A stretch of DNA of 64,000 nucleotides from JAIYDJ01 sp031400505 (GTDB lineage Bacteria > Pseudomonadota > Alphaproteobacteria > Rhodobacterales > Rhodobacteraceae), in assembly GCA_031400505.1 (NCBI GenBank), contig JANNPZ010000019.1, forward strand, positions 1 through 64,000, given 5' to 3'. Made by a program: the position numbers and the translations under genes. Below the pieces are notes generated by a model, which saw only the letters and a program-made list of their open reading frames with translations, searched no databases and was not told where the DNA came from. Of the stretch, positions 26,895 to 36,178 are shown in pieces; the stretch's first letter is position 1, and the number at the start of each line of letters is the position of its first letter.

Positions 26895-27482
26895 ATGTTC
26901 TACCGCCCGCAAGACGGCCACGGCCTGCCACACAATCCGTTCAAGGCGCTGGTTGCGCCGCGGCCGATCGGCTGGATTTCGACGCGGGGGCCCTTGGGCG
27001 ACAATCTGGCACCCTATTCGTTCTTCAACGCCGTGGCCGATGTGCCACCCCAGGTGATGTTCGCCTCGAGCGGAGTGAAAGACAGCCTGAGCAATCTGCG
27101 CGCGACGGGATGTTTTGCGGTCAATCTGGTGGGGGAAGAGGCTTTGGCCGCGATGTCGGCGACATCGCAGGGCTTTGCGCGAGGTACGGATGAGTTCTTG
27201 GCAGTTGGTGTGGCAAAGGCGGATTGCGAGACGATCAACTGCCCGCGGGTCGCCGCGGCGCCAGCGACGCTGGAATGCTCCCTGATCGAGGTGATCGCCT
27301 TGAAGGGTCGCGACAACTACCTGATATTGGGCGAAGTGACAGGCGTGCATATTGCAAACGCGTGTCTTGTTGCTGGCAGGTTTGAAGCGGCGTTGTACCG
27401 CCCTGTCGCGCGGATGGGATATCTCGACTACGCCGTGGTGCGCGACGTGTTCGAGGTCAAACGGCCTGACCCCGACGCGTGA
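26895..27482 (+). CDS. Flavin reductase family protein (DIM6/NTAB)
   Basis: 195 aa FMN-binding split-barrel protein; KALVAPRPIGWIST and LAPYSFFNAVADVPP are family signatures. Such proteins reduce flavin or act as NAD(P)H:flavin oxidoreductases. The start MFYRPQDGH at 26895 is used; a possible ATG ten codons earlier is unsupported. Its last 55 bases overlap the 3' end of the opposing selD gene. Confidence 0.87.
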   Translation: MFYRPQDGHGLPHNPFKALVAPRPIGWISTRGPLGDNLAPYSFFNAVADVPPQVMFASSGVKDSLSNLRATGCFAVNLVGEEALAAMSATSQGFARGTDEFLAVGVAKADCETINCPRVAAAPATLECSLIEVIALKGRDNYLILGEVTGVHIANACLVAGRFEAALYRPVARMGYLDYAVVRDVFEVKRPDPDA

Positions 27483-29656
27483 CAGATAATCTGTGGCGGG
27501 CCCGGGTGGGTAGCGCCGATTATTGCGGCAGGGATGCCTGCGGCGTGCAGGGTGGCAAGAACTGTCGCCGCGCGGGCTGCCGGGACGGCTGCGAGCAGTC
27601 CGCCGCAGGTCTGCGGATCGTAGATCAGCGGATCATCGGGGCCCTTGATGCGACCGGCCGTGGCCAGGCGGTTGGCGGGTGCCAAGGTTGACGCGATGCC
27701 CGCTGCGGCCAGGGCCGCGGCAGCAGGCAGGCGGGGCAGGTCGGCAAGGTTGAGGCTGACCGCGCAACCGGAAGCCTCGGCTATTTCCAGAAGATGGCCC
27801 GCAAGGCCAAAGCCTGTCACATCTGTCATCGCGCCCGCCTCGGGGGCAAGGATTGCGGCTGCGGTGCCCTGGGGTTGGGCCATGCTGTCAAGACAGGTTG
27901 CAACCGCCTCGCCCAAGATCAGACCGGGCAGGAGGGTCAGCGCCATTTCGGCGGCAAGGACAATGCCGGTTCCAATTGGTTTGGTCAGGATCAGGGCGCA
28001 GCCCGGCGTCGCCCCGGCTTTGGTCACCGGGGTTTGCGCCAGACCGGTGACGGTAAAGCCGATCGTCAGTTCGGCCCCGACGCTGGTGTGGCCACCCACG
28101 ATGTCGGCGCCTGCGGCGGAAAACACTGCGCTGGCGGCCGACATCACTTCGGCCAGCATGTCGGCGTGCAGGTTCGCCGAGGCTCGCGGCAGGGTGATCT
28201 GGGCCAGCGCAACCTGCGGCGCTGCCCCCATCGCCCAGATGTCGCCAAGGGCATGGATCGCCGCCAGTTCGGCCATCCGGCGCGGGTCGTGCAGGAAGGC
28301 GCGCAGGTGATCGGTTGTGATGACTTGCACACCTGTCGCGGTGCGCAGAATGGCCGCATCGTCACCGGGGCCAGAGAGCACCTCGGGGTTGCGTGGGGCG
28401 GGCAGCGTTTTCAGGGCGGCAAGCAGCGTGTCGGCGCCGACTTTGGCGCCGCATCCGCCGCACAGGGGCTTGTTTCCAATTGCTTCTGCCAGGCCCTGCG
28501 GAGAAGGCCGGGGCAGCGACGGAAGGGGCATCGCCGGGAAGTCTTCGAACTTGGCCATGAAACGGCGGTCGATGCGGTCTTTCATCCGCCACAGCCAAGC
28601 GCCCCCGGTCCGCAGTCCTGACTTGTCTGCGACAGCCCGGCGATCCCCGGTCGAGATCAATTTCAGGTAGTCCCCCTGCGGCTGATAGCGTCGCATCCGG
28701 CCACCTGTCAGGGCCGCGCGCAGGTTGTGGTGCAAAACCGGCGCCTCGCGGACGGCGAACACCCCGGCCTTCGGGCGCGGGGCATGCGACAGATGCGCGG
28801 TATCGCCGACCGCAAACACCGAAGGGTCGGATGATTGCAGCGTTGGTCCCACGCGCACGTAACCATCCGTCAGGGTAAGTCCGGTCGCCTGAAGCCAGCC
28901 ATGTGGCCGCGCGCCCGCGACCGACAAGGTGAAATCATAGCGCAGCGTGCGGCCGTCAGCCAGGATCAGATGCATTGCGGTAACTTCGGTCGCCGTGGTG
29001 TTGACCCGCAAATCAATGCCCGCCGCTGCAAGTTCGGCCAGCAGGCGGTTGCGCGTTGCTGCCCCAAGATGCGTCAGGGCTTGCGGACCGCGCTCCAGGA
29101 CCGTGATCGTCGGCTGTGCACCGCTTGCGCGAAGCCGGTATGCCGACGCCAACGCCAGTTCGACACCGCCCACGCCGCCGCCAAAAATGACCACATGCGG
29201 GTCGGACAGGCCTTTGGCCACAAAGGCGTCCCAGGCCGTCGCATAGTTTCCCAACGGTTTTGCGGCATGGGCGTGCTGCATGAAACCGGGCAGGTCGGGC
29301 AAGTCCGAAAGGATCCCGATATCGAGGCTTGCGACATCAAAGCGAACGGGCGCGCGCCCCGCCATGAGCACTTCGCGCGCCGCAAGATCAATTCCGGTCG
29401 CCCGATCCAGAATGATCCGCGCGCCCGAAAACCGTGCCAGCCGGACAAGGTCGATCATCAATGCGTCGCGTGGGTAGTGCCCTGCGACCAAGCCCGGCAG
29501 CATGCCGGTGTAAGGTGCCGCCGGTCCTGGGTTGATCAGGGTCAGCCGAACGCCGGCAAGCGGTTTCATCCCCCACAACCGAAGTACCAGAGCATGGGCA
29601 TGCCCGCCACCGACCAACACCAGATCGCGGACGAAAGGCAGATCGGCAGGCGTCAT
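27428..29656 (-). CDS. selD: Selenide, water dikinase fused to an N-terminal NADH-dehydrogenase-like flavoprotein
   Basis: 742 aa, twice the size of free SelD. Residues about 1-370 form a pyridine nucleotide-disulfide/NDH-2-like module: FAD motif LVLVGGGHAHALVL, GGGVGGVELALA, and VFAVGDTAHL. Residues about 400-740 are SelD: the catalytic cysteine and lysine lie in CGGCGAKVG, followed by GPGDDAAIL, GDIWAMGA and DVTGFGLAGHLLE. It makes selenophosphate from selenide and ATP; the flavoprotein half may deliver or reduce selenium. The start at 29656 follows AAAGG with seven-base spacing. Such fusions are known in several bacteria. The active residue is Cys, not Sec. Confidence 0.94.
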   Translation of the reverse strand: MTPADLPFVRDLVLVGGGHAHALVLRLWGMKPLAGVRLTLINPGPAAPYTGMLPGLVAGHYPRDALMIDLVRLARFSGARIILDRATGIDLAAREVLMAGRAPVRFDVASLDIGILSDLPDLPGFMQHAHAAKPLGNYATAWDAFVAKGLSDPHVVIFGGGVGGVELALASAYRLRASGAQPTITVLERGPQALTHLGAATRNRLLAELAAAGIDLRVNTTATEVTAMHLILADGRTLRYDFTLSVAGARPHGWLQATGLTLTDGYVRVGPTLQSSDPSVFAVGDTAHLSHAPRPKAGVFAVREAPVLHHNLRAALTGGRMRRYQPQGDYLKLISTGDRRAVADKSGLRTGGAWLWRMKDRIDRRFMAKFEDFPAMPLPSLPRPSPQGLAEAIGNKPLCGGCGAKVGADTLLAALKTLPAPRNPEVLSGPGDDAAILRTATGVQVITTDHLRAFLHDPRRMAELAAIHALGDIWAMGAAPQVALAQITLPRASANLHADMLAEVMSAASAVFSAAGADIVGGHTSVGAELTIGFTVTGLAQTPVTKAGATPGCALILTKPIGTGIVLAAEMALTLLPGLILGEAVATCLDSMAQPQGTAAAILAPEAGAMTDVTGFGLAGHLLEIAEASGCAVSLNLADLPRLPAAAALAAAGIASTLAPANRLATAGRIKGPDDPLIYDPQTCGGLLAAVPAARAATVLATLHAAGIPAAIIGATHPGPPQIICHASGSGRLTSNTSRTTA

Positions 29657-29866
29657 CGAATGGCCTTTCAGGTACAGCCTGTCTGCTGCAAACGGCATAA
29701 TTCAGCGATCATCGCCGGGGTATGGCGTTGTTTGCCCACCGGTTCAAGGGCGGGAGGAGGGCTGGCGTCCAAAGTCCACCGTCTGATCAACAGGCACCAA
29801 CCCGTACCTTCGGCGCGCGGGCAGGTCGCGGTTGCACCAAGCCCGTCGGTCGCATAGCGTGATTGC

Positions 29867-31192
29867 ATGTCGCGCCCGCGCTTAACCGTTACCCAGACCG
29901 TCCGTTTGCAGTTGACCCCTTCGCTGCAAGCCTCGATCCAACTGTTGCGCGCGGATGCCGAAGGCCTGACCCGATATCTGGAGGAACAGGCAGAGGCCAA
30001 TCCGCATCTGGTGCTGAACCCCGCCCCTGTTTCGGGAGAATGGTTGCCGCGCTGGTCGGGGGTCTTAGGGTCAGCATCAGCATCCGATCTTGCCGAAGCC
30101 CCGTCCGCCAGTCTGATGGCGCATGTGATGGCGGCGATCGACCGGATGGGCCTTGGCGCGCGCGAGGCAGGGTTGGCCGACCTGTTGTGCGACGCGCTGG
30201 AGCCGTCCGGTTGGCTAGGAAAGCCGCTGGACGAAATTGCGAGCGCGGCGGGTGCGACGCTCCGCGAGGTGGAGGCGGTGTTGTCACGGTTGCAAAAGAT
30301 CGAGCCGGCCGGGCTGTTTTCCCGCAATCTGGCAGAATGTCTTGAGCTGCAACTTGTCGAGGCAGGGCAAATGGATGCCGCGATGCGGGTCGTGCTGGGG
30401 CGGCTCGACCTGTTGGCTGCGGGAGAGATCGGGCGGCTTGCGCGTCTGGCGCGGACCGGCCAAGCCGAGATCGAAGCGCGGTTCCGCATCATCCGCAGTC
30501 TTGACCCCAAACCAGGTACTCAGTTTGCCCAGATTGCAGCGTCCAACCTGCGCGAGCCGGATCTTTTGGTGCGCAAATCGGCATCCGGGATGTGGGAAGT
30601 GTCGCTGAACCGCTCTTGCCTGCCGTCGGTTTCGGTGCGTCCGGCAGAAGCCGGCACGGGACGTGCCGGGCTTTCTGCGGCGCGGGCAGTAGCGCGGTTG
30701 GTCATGACCCGCAATGACACCCTTCTGCGCGTGGGGCGCGAGGTTTTGTTGCGCCAGCACGCCGCATTGGACCATGGGCCCGCGGCATTGGTTGCATTGA
30801 CCATGGCCGAGGTGGCAAGCGCGCTGGACCTGCACGAAAGCACCGTAAGCCGGATTGTTGCGGGCAGCGCCATTGACACGCCCCGTGGCACATGGTGGCT
30901 GCGTCGCCTGTTCAGCGCGCGCATCGGTGAAGAGGCGGACGCGCCATCTGGTGCAGCTGTGCAGGCGCGGCTTGCGCAACTGGTAGCGGCCGAGCCAAAG
31001 CAAACCCCGCTGTCGGATGCAGCGCTGGTCGTCGCGTTGGCGGAAGGCGGGGTCGTCGTCGCACGCCGCACGGTTGCCAAATACCGGGCGGCATTGGGCA
31101 TTCCACCAGCGCACAACCGCAAGGTGCAGCGCCGCGGGTCGCAGGACCATGGACGCGTGGGCCTCCGCGAAATTTCCAAAGCGGGGGCGTGA
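29867..31192 (+). CDS. rpoN: RNA polymerase sigma-54 factor
   Basis: 441 aa, somewhat shorter than typical (about 480). Region I is QTVRLQLTPSLQASIQLL, rich in Q and L; the core-binding and helix-turn-helix regions follow (DLHESTVSRIVAG); and the RpoN box is intact as ARRTVAKYR near residue 403. The shortness lies mainly in the acidic linker between region I and the core-binding domain. Rhodobacterales often have several rpoN copies; whether this is the housekeeping or a specialised copy cannot be told here. The next gene starts 50 bases after its stop. Confidence 0.92.
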   Translation: MSRPRLTVTQTVRLQLTPSLQASIQLLRADAEGLTRYLEEQAEANPHLVLNPAPVSGEWLPRWSGVLGSASASDLAEAPSASLMAHVMAAIDRMGLGAREAGLADLLCDALEPSGWLGKPLDEIASAAGATLREVEAVLSRLQKIEPAGLFSRNLAECLELQLVEAGQMDAAMRVVLGRLDLLAAGEIGRLARLARTGQAEIEARFRIIRSLDPKPGTQFAQIAASNLREPDLLVRKSASGMWEVSLNRSCLPSVSVRPAEAGTGRAGLSAARAVARLVMTRNDTLLRVGREVLLRQHAALDHGPAALVALTMAEVASALDLHESTVSRIVAGSAIDTPRGTWWLRRLFSARIGEEADAPSGAAVQARLAQLVAAEPKQTPLSDAALVVALAEGGVVVARRTVAKYRAALGIPPAHNRKVQRRGSQDHGRVGLREISKAGA

Positions 31193-31242
31193 CCCGGCGC
31201 GCGGCGCGGTCTATAGCGGGGCGGCACAACAGGCGGGGCAGC

Positions 31243-33246
31243 ATGGCGTATTTTCTGGGTGTTGATACCGGGGGCACCTATACCGACGCAGTGATCGTGG
31301 ACGATGCTGCGGATCGGGTGATCGGATCGGCCAAAAGCCTGACCACGCGCGAAGATCTGGCTTTGGGGATCGGGCGGGCTGTCGATGCAGCGCTGGCGGG
31401 GGCGGGTGTCCGGGCGGCAGACGTGTCGTTGGTGTCGCTGTCGACCACGCTCGCCACCAATGCGCTGGTCGAAGGGCAAGGCGGACGGGTTGCGCTGATT
31501 TTTGTCGGATTTGACGCAGACGACCTTGACCGTGGCGGGCTGACAGAAGCGTTGCAGGGTGACCCTGTGGTCCGCGTGCCGGGCGGGCACACGCATGCCG
31601 GCACCGAAGCTGCGCCGCTTGACCTTGCGGCCATCGAAGGCGCAGTTGCGGGGCTGGCCGATCAGGTCATGGGATTTGCCGTGGCGGCACGGTTTGCCAC
31701 GCGCAACCCCGGGCATGAGATGGCCGTGCGTGATCTGATACGTCGCATGACGGGGCGGCCGGTGACATGCTCGCATGAGTTGTCGGCGCAGTTGAACGGG
31801 CCGAAACGGGCGCTGACGGCACTGTTGAATGCGCGGCTGATCGGGATGATCGACCGGCTTGTTGCAGCTTGCGAGCGGCATCTGGCGGCAGTCGGGATAT
31901 CGGCACCTTTGATGGTGGTGCGCGGCGATGGCGCGTTGATTTCTGCAACGATGGTCCGCGAACGTCCGATTGAAACGATCCTGTCCGGGCCCGCCGCCAG
32001 CATCGTGGGCGCGCGCTGGCTGACGGGTGCAACCGATGCGCTGGTGTCTGATATCGGCGGGACGACCACCGATGTTGCCTTGTTGCGCGGCGGCCTGCCC
32101 GAGATTGATCCGCAGGGCGCGCGCGTTGGCGGCTTTCGCACGATGGTCGAGGCGGTTGCGATGCGCACCACGGGGCTTGGCGGTGACAGCGAGGTGCATG
32201 TGATCACCGAAGGGTTGGATGGCGGGCTGCGTCTAGGCCCGCGCCGGTTGATGCCCGTCTCTTTGCTTGCGGTGGATCATGGCCCTATGGTGCATGCCGC
32301 GTTGGACCGCGCGCTGGCAGTCGAAGCGGTGGGCGAGTTCGACGGGCGCTTTGTCGTGCCGATGGGCGGGCAGACCGGGGGGTTATCGGCGCGTGAACTG
32401 GCGGTGCTGGCGCGGATCACAACCGTCTTGCCAATGTCGCAGGCGCTGGTCAGCCGGTTGGAGGCGGCGGCGTTGCAGCGGCTGGTGGCGCGTGGTCTGG
32501 TGATGATTTCCGGTGTAACGCCATCTGATGCGAGCCATGCGCTGGGTCGGCAGACCACCTGGGACGCATCTGCAGCTGAAAAGGCGGTGCGGTTGCTTGC
32601 CAGGCGGCGCAATGGGTCAGGCGAACGATTTGCCCCCGATGCGCCAACGCTCGCGCGGCGGATTGTGGATCAATTGACAGCACAGACGGTGGATTGCCTG
32701 CTGCAGGCGGCTTTCGGAGAGGACGCGGCCTTTGCCGGGCAGGGGCCAGACGGGTTGGCGCGCCACCCCCTGACCCGGGCCGGGTTGGACGGCCATCGCG
32801 GCGTGGTCGAAATGACTTTGGGCCTTGGCGTGCCAGTCATTGGGTTGGGGGCGTCAGCGCCGTTCTACTATGGTGCGGTCGGGGCCAGATTGGGCTGCAG
32901 GATGATCCTGCCCGAACATGCCGGGGTCGCCAATGCGATCGGCGCCGTGGTGGGCCAGGTCAGCCAGCGCGCGCAAGGCCTGGTCAGCAGCCCATCCGAG
33001 GGGCAGTTTGTGGCGCATTTGCCAACGGGTCTGCTGGCGTTCAACGACCGCGATGCGGCACTGTCGGCCATGGAGGACTGGGTGATGGAGGACGCGTCCT
33101 CGCGGGCGCGGGCGGCGGGGGCGGAAGACCTGCGGGTGCTGGTGACGCGCGATCTGCGCGAGGCTGAAGTCGAAGGACGGGTTATGTTCATCGAGGCTGC
33201 GGTCACGGCTGTTGCCTCGGGGCGTCCCCGGGTGGCGCATCGGTAG
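31243..33246 (+). CDS. Hydantoinase/oxoprolinase family protein (HyuA-like)
   Basis: 667 aa ATP-dependent hydantoinase A / 5-oxoprolinase-like protein. The N-terminus FLGVDTGGTYTDAV, TTLATNALVEGQGG, the ILSGPAASIVGARWL segment and SDIGGTTTDVALL are the family's nucleotide-binding motifs. The HyuB partner subunit is absent from the window, so the activity is uncertain. The start at 31243 lies after GGCGGGGCAGC and avoids an arginine-rich N-extension that would overlap rpoN. Confidence 0.87.
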   Translation: MAYFLGVDTGGTYTDAVIVDDAADRVIGSAKSLTTREDLALGIGRAVDAALAGAGVRAADVSLVSLSTTLATNALVEGQGGRVALIFVGFDADDLDRGGLTEALQGDPVVRVPGGHTHAGTEAAPLDLAAIEGAVAGLADQVMGFAVAARFATRNPGHEMAVRDLIRRMTGRPVTCSHELSAQLNGPKRALTALLNARLIGMIDRLVAACERHLAAVGISAPLMVVRGDGALISATMVRERPIETILSGPAASIVGARWLTGATDALVSDIGGTTTDVALLRGGLPEIDPQGARVGGFRTMVEAVAMRTTGLGGDSEVHVITEGLDGGLRLGPRRLMPVSLLAVDHGPMVHAALDRALAVEAVGEFDGRFVVPMGGQTGGLSARELAVLARITTVLPMSQALVSRLEAAALQRLVARGLVMISGVTPSDASHALGRQTTWDASAAEKAVRLLARRRNGSGERFAPDAPTLARRIVDQLTAQTVDCLLQAAFGEDAAFAGQGPDGLARHPLTRAGLDGHRGVVEMTLGLGVPVIGLGASAPFYYGAVGARLGCRMILPEHAGVANAIGAVVGQVSQRAQGLVSSPSEGQFVAHLPTGLLAFNDRDAALSAMEDWVMEDASSRARAAGAEDLRVLVTRDLREAEVEGRVMFIEAAVTAVASGRPRVAHR

Positions 33247-33365
33247 AGCCGCTTTTCGCGCGGCCTGCGGCCTTGCTCAGCACTGGATGCGGGTTCGGCG
33301 TGTCAGACATCGTGCACATTCGGTCTTGACGCGTCAGAGCATGTCCCCTACCACCCCGCGATGAT

Positions 33366-33442
33366 GGCTAGGTAGCTCAGTTGGTTAGAGCATGCGACTC
33401 ATAATCGCAGGGTCGGGGGTTCGAGTCCCCCCCTCGCCACCA
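33366..33442 (+). tRNA. tRNA-Met (CAU anticodon)
   Basis: 77-nt cloverleaf with encoded CCA. D-arm region TAGCTCAGTTGGTTAGAGCA; anticodon stem TGCGA/TCGCA with loop CTCATAA (anticodon CAU); T arm GGGGG-TTCGAGT-CCCCC. Acceptor strands GGCTAGG and CCTCGCC pair except at position 4-69, which is U-C; GGCGAGG would pair fully. The first pair is G-C and the anticodon stem lacks the three G-C pairs, so it is not the initiator. An Ile tRNA with a modified CAU anticodon cannot be wholly excluded. Confidence 0.92.
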
Positions 33443-33822
33443 CTTCTCCCTCTCATTTTTTATCAGGCCATACCGCAAGCCTATGGGAAATAGTGTGTTT
33501 CTTTGGCCTTGCCTCTCATGGGATTCCATCCGCTGTCATGCGTTATTGTATTTGATGCTGGGACAAATGATGGGATAAACTGGCCATGCCAACGTGACGA
33601 TTGACCTCACTGCATAGCCGATCTTCTTGATGGCGCGTCGTGCTCTTAAAAGACCGGAACCAAACTGGCGCAGGTCCAAGCAACGCTTTGGCGGGACGGC
33701 ATTTTTGCACAGATGACGTGGCAACAACGAAACAGGCGTCGGCTTTGTTCTGGCATCTGCGCACTTGCAGGGTCTTGCACGCAAATCGCTGGTTGTCGCC
33801 CGTGCCGGAAGATCTTCTTTGG
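33443..33822. other. Gene-free stretch downstream of the tRNA
   Basis: About 380 bases with no supportable gene. A T-run (TCATTTTTTATC) just after the tRNA may end its transcript. The stretch is visibly richer in A and T than the surroundings and has only short interrupted frames on both strands. I looked for a repeat of the tRNA 3' end that would mark an integrated element and found none. Confidence 0.5.
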
Positions 33823-35160
33823 TCAGAACGTAAAGCCGCGCGGGATGATGCGGTGTTCATAGGCCTGACGCGTCAGGTCTTCGCGGAAATCGGGGTGGGC
33901 GATGCCGATCAGGGCCTTGGCGCGTTCGGGCACCGATTTTCCCTTGAGGCACACCATGCCGTACTCGGTGACGACGTACATCGCGTCAGTGCGCGGCGTG
34001 GTGACGATGTTGCCCGGCGTCAGGTTCAGCACGATACGGCTGCGCGGCTCGCCGCGTTTGCCGTAGGTCGATGACAGGCATATAAAGGACTTGCCGCCCT
34101 GTGACGCATAGGCCCCGCGCACGAATTGCAACTGCCCGCCGGTGCCCGAGATGTGGCGAAAGCCGTCGGATTCAGATGCGCATTGACCCTGAAGGTCGAC
34201 CTGGGTGGTGTTGTTGATCGACACCACGCGGTCATTGGCCATGATGTTCTGAGGCAGGTTGGTATAGTCCACCGGGCAGGCGATCAAGTCGGGGTTGCGG
34301 TGGATGGCGTCGTAAAGCTTCTTCGACCCAAGGGCAAAGGAATAGGCGATCTTGCCGGGGTTCAAGGCCTTGCGCGACCCGTTGACCCGGCCCGCATGGT
34401 AAAGGTCGATGATCCCATCGGTCAGCATTTCGGTATGCACGCCCAGATCGCGGGCGGTCGAGTGCAAGAGTTCGGTGCAGACCGCGTTCGGCATGCCGCC
34501 GATGCCGATCTGCAGGCAGGAGCCGTCTTCGATCTCGTCCGAGATCAGATGGGCCACGGCGCGGTCGATGTCGGTGGCTTGCGGGTTCGGCACTTCGCTA
34601 GTGGGCGAGTTGTCGCCTTCGAGGATGAAATCAACTTCCGAGATATGAATGCCGTTGTCGGGGCCAAGCGCGTAAGGCAGGCCGTCCGTCACCTCGACCA
34701 CCACGCATTTCGCCCGCTCGATGATGGCGCGGTGCCACAGGTTCATGCAGGAAAAGTTGAACATGCCCTGATCGTCCATCCGGCAGGTCTTGATCACCAA
34801 CAGATCGACCGGCGGGATGAAGCGGCGGTAGTAATCAGGAATTTCCCCAAGATTGACAGGGATATAGCTGATGCGGCCCGCGTCGTGCATCTTGCGGTCA
34901 TAGCCGGAAAAGTGCACGGAAAGGCCGTAGAAATGCAGTCCTTCCGGGTCTTGCTCCAGAATCGCGCGGGGTCTGGTGGTCAGCCCATAGCGGAATTTCA
35001 CGTCGCTCAGCCGGTCCTTGTCTGCCGCGAGGGCTGCGTCGAACACGTCGGGCTGCAACAGACCGAGCCCATAGTCGATCCACATGCCGGGTTGTACAAG
35101 GGCTGCCGCCTCGGCTGCGGTTATGGTGCGGGCGGGTTGAGCGGATTTGCGCAAGAGCAT
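33823..35160 (-). CDS. Acetyl-CoA hydrolase/transferase family protein (acyl-CoA:carboxylate CoA-transferase)
   Basis: 445 aa. Class I CoA-transferase fold as in 4-hydroxybutyrate, butyryl- or propionyl-CoA:acetate CoA-transferase and Ach1: GIHISEVDFILEGDNSP, CLQIGIGGMPNAV near residue 215, HTEMLTDGIIDLY, and the C-terminal AHPDFREDLTRQA are typical. It swaps CoA between short acyl groups; the preferred substrate is not shown by sequence. Single gene, divergent from the DUF533 gene. Confidence 0.9.
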   Translation of the reverse strand: MLLRKSAQPARTITAAEAAALVQPGMWIDYGLGLLQPDVFDAALAADKDRLSDVKFRYGLTTRPRAILEQDPEGLHFYGLSVHFSGYDRKMHDAGRISYIPVNLGEIPDYYRRFIPPVDLLVIKTCRMDDQGMFNFSCMNLWHRAIIERAKCVVVEVTDGLPYALGPDNGIHISEVDFILEGDNSPTSEVPNPQATDIDRAVAHLISDEIEDGSCLQIGIGGMPNAVCTELLHSTARDLGVHTEMLTDGIIDLYHAGRVNGSRKALNPGKIAYSFALGSKKLYDAIHRNPDLIACPVDYTNLPQNIMANDRVVSINNTTQVDLQGQCASESDGFRHISGTGGQLQFVRGAYASQGGKSFICLSSTYGKRGEPRSRIVLNLTPGNIVTTPRTDAMYVVTEYGMVCLKGKSVPERAKALIGIAHPDFREDLTRQAYEHRIIPRGFTF

Positions 35161-35410
35161 TAGCAGCGTCCTTGTTGATTTTCAAACAGTAGACACCCCA
35201 GAAAGCAGTTTGAAAAGGGGTCAGACCAGCAACGTCAGACACACCGGGCGGGCGCGGATGCGGGCGATCCGGTCGGCAACCCCGATCTTGGACATGCGAG
35301 CTGGCCGCCAGGCAAGCGCCATCCTGTTTGCGAAAAGGTCGCGCCGCAATCGTCGGCTTGTGGTGGCATCGGCGGCTGCCCATATAAATTGGGCAAACAT
35401 GGGAGTGGCG

Positions 35411-36106
35411 ATGATGAAACAGGCGAAATCCCTTTTGGACAGTTTGATGGGCGGCATCAATGACATGACGGGCGGGCAGGGCGTGGCGGGGTTGGCGCAG
35501 CGTGCGAAAAGCACCTGGGATCAGCAATCGACGCTGGCCAAAGGTGCGGTCGCGGGTGGCTTGCTGGGTGTGTTGCTGTCAGGCAATGCGCGGCGGTTGA
35601 TCGGGTCAGGGGTCAGGATCGGCGGCGTGGCACTGATTGGTGGGTTGGCTTACAAAGCCTATTCGGACTGGCAAGCCGGCAAAACTGCAGGCCAGGATCA
35701 GGCGGAGGGCACCGAACCTGTGGCGCTGCCAAAGCCGCAGGGCGATTTCGAGATGGATGATGAATTCGCCGAACGGTTGCTGCAGGCGATGGTCGCGGCT
35801 GCAAAGGCGGACGGTCATGTGACGGACACCGAGCGGATGGCGATTGACGGTCAACTCGCCCGGCTGGGGCTGGAGGCAGAGGCGCAGGCGCTGATCGCGG
35901 CAGAGCTTGACTCGCCCCTTGACGTTGGGCGGATCGCTGCACTGGCGCGCTCTGAAGCAGAAGCAGTAGAAATTTATACGGCTTCGTTGCTGGTGGTCGA
36001 TCCGGAAGGGGCGGCAGAGAAGGGCTATCTTGCGATGCTGGCCGCGCGGCTGGGTTTGGAGCCGGAGTTGCTGGCGCATATCCATGCGCAGGCGGCGGCG
36101 ATCTAG
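35411..36106 (+). CDS. DUF533 / TerB-like protein
   Basis: 231 aa. The glycine-rich hydrophobic segment GAVAGGLLGVLLSG and a second GVALIGGLAYKAYSDW lie in the N-terminal half; the acidic helical C-terminal half (LLQAMVAAAKADGHVTDTE, a TerB-like acidic loop) is the conserved DUF533 part. Probably an inner-membrane-associated protein. Start chosen at 35411 after GGGAG; the ATG at 35414 is nearly equivalent. Function unknown. Confidence 0.82.
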   Translation: MMKQAKSLLDSLMGGINDMTGGQGVAGLAQRAKSTWDQQSTLAKGAVAGGLLGVLLSGNARRLIGSGVRIGGVALIGGLAYKAYSDWQAGKTAGQDQAEGTEPVALPKPQGDFEMDDEFAERLLQAMVAAAKADGHVTDTERMAIDGQLARLGLEAEAQALIAAELDSPLDVGRIAALARSEAEAVEIYTASLLVVDPEGAAEKGYLAMLAARLGLEPELLAHIHAQAAAI

Positions 36107-36178
36107 TCGGGCCAATTCATGGCGGGGGGAGGCATTTGCCGATGCCAACCGGGTGCGCCAGACAGCAAAACACCGGCA

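Noticed and set aside
31243..33246. Hydantoin-utilisation operon
   Set aside because: HyuB, racemase and transporter genes are missing; only a lone HyuA-like gene follows rpoN.
33443..33822. tRNA-adjacent integrated island
   Set aside because: No integrase, no repeat of the tRNA 3' end, and ordinary chromosomal genes resume within 400 bases.
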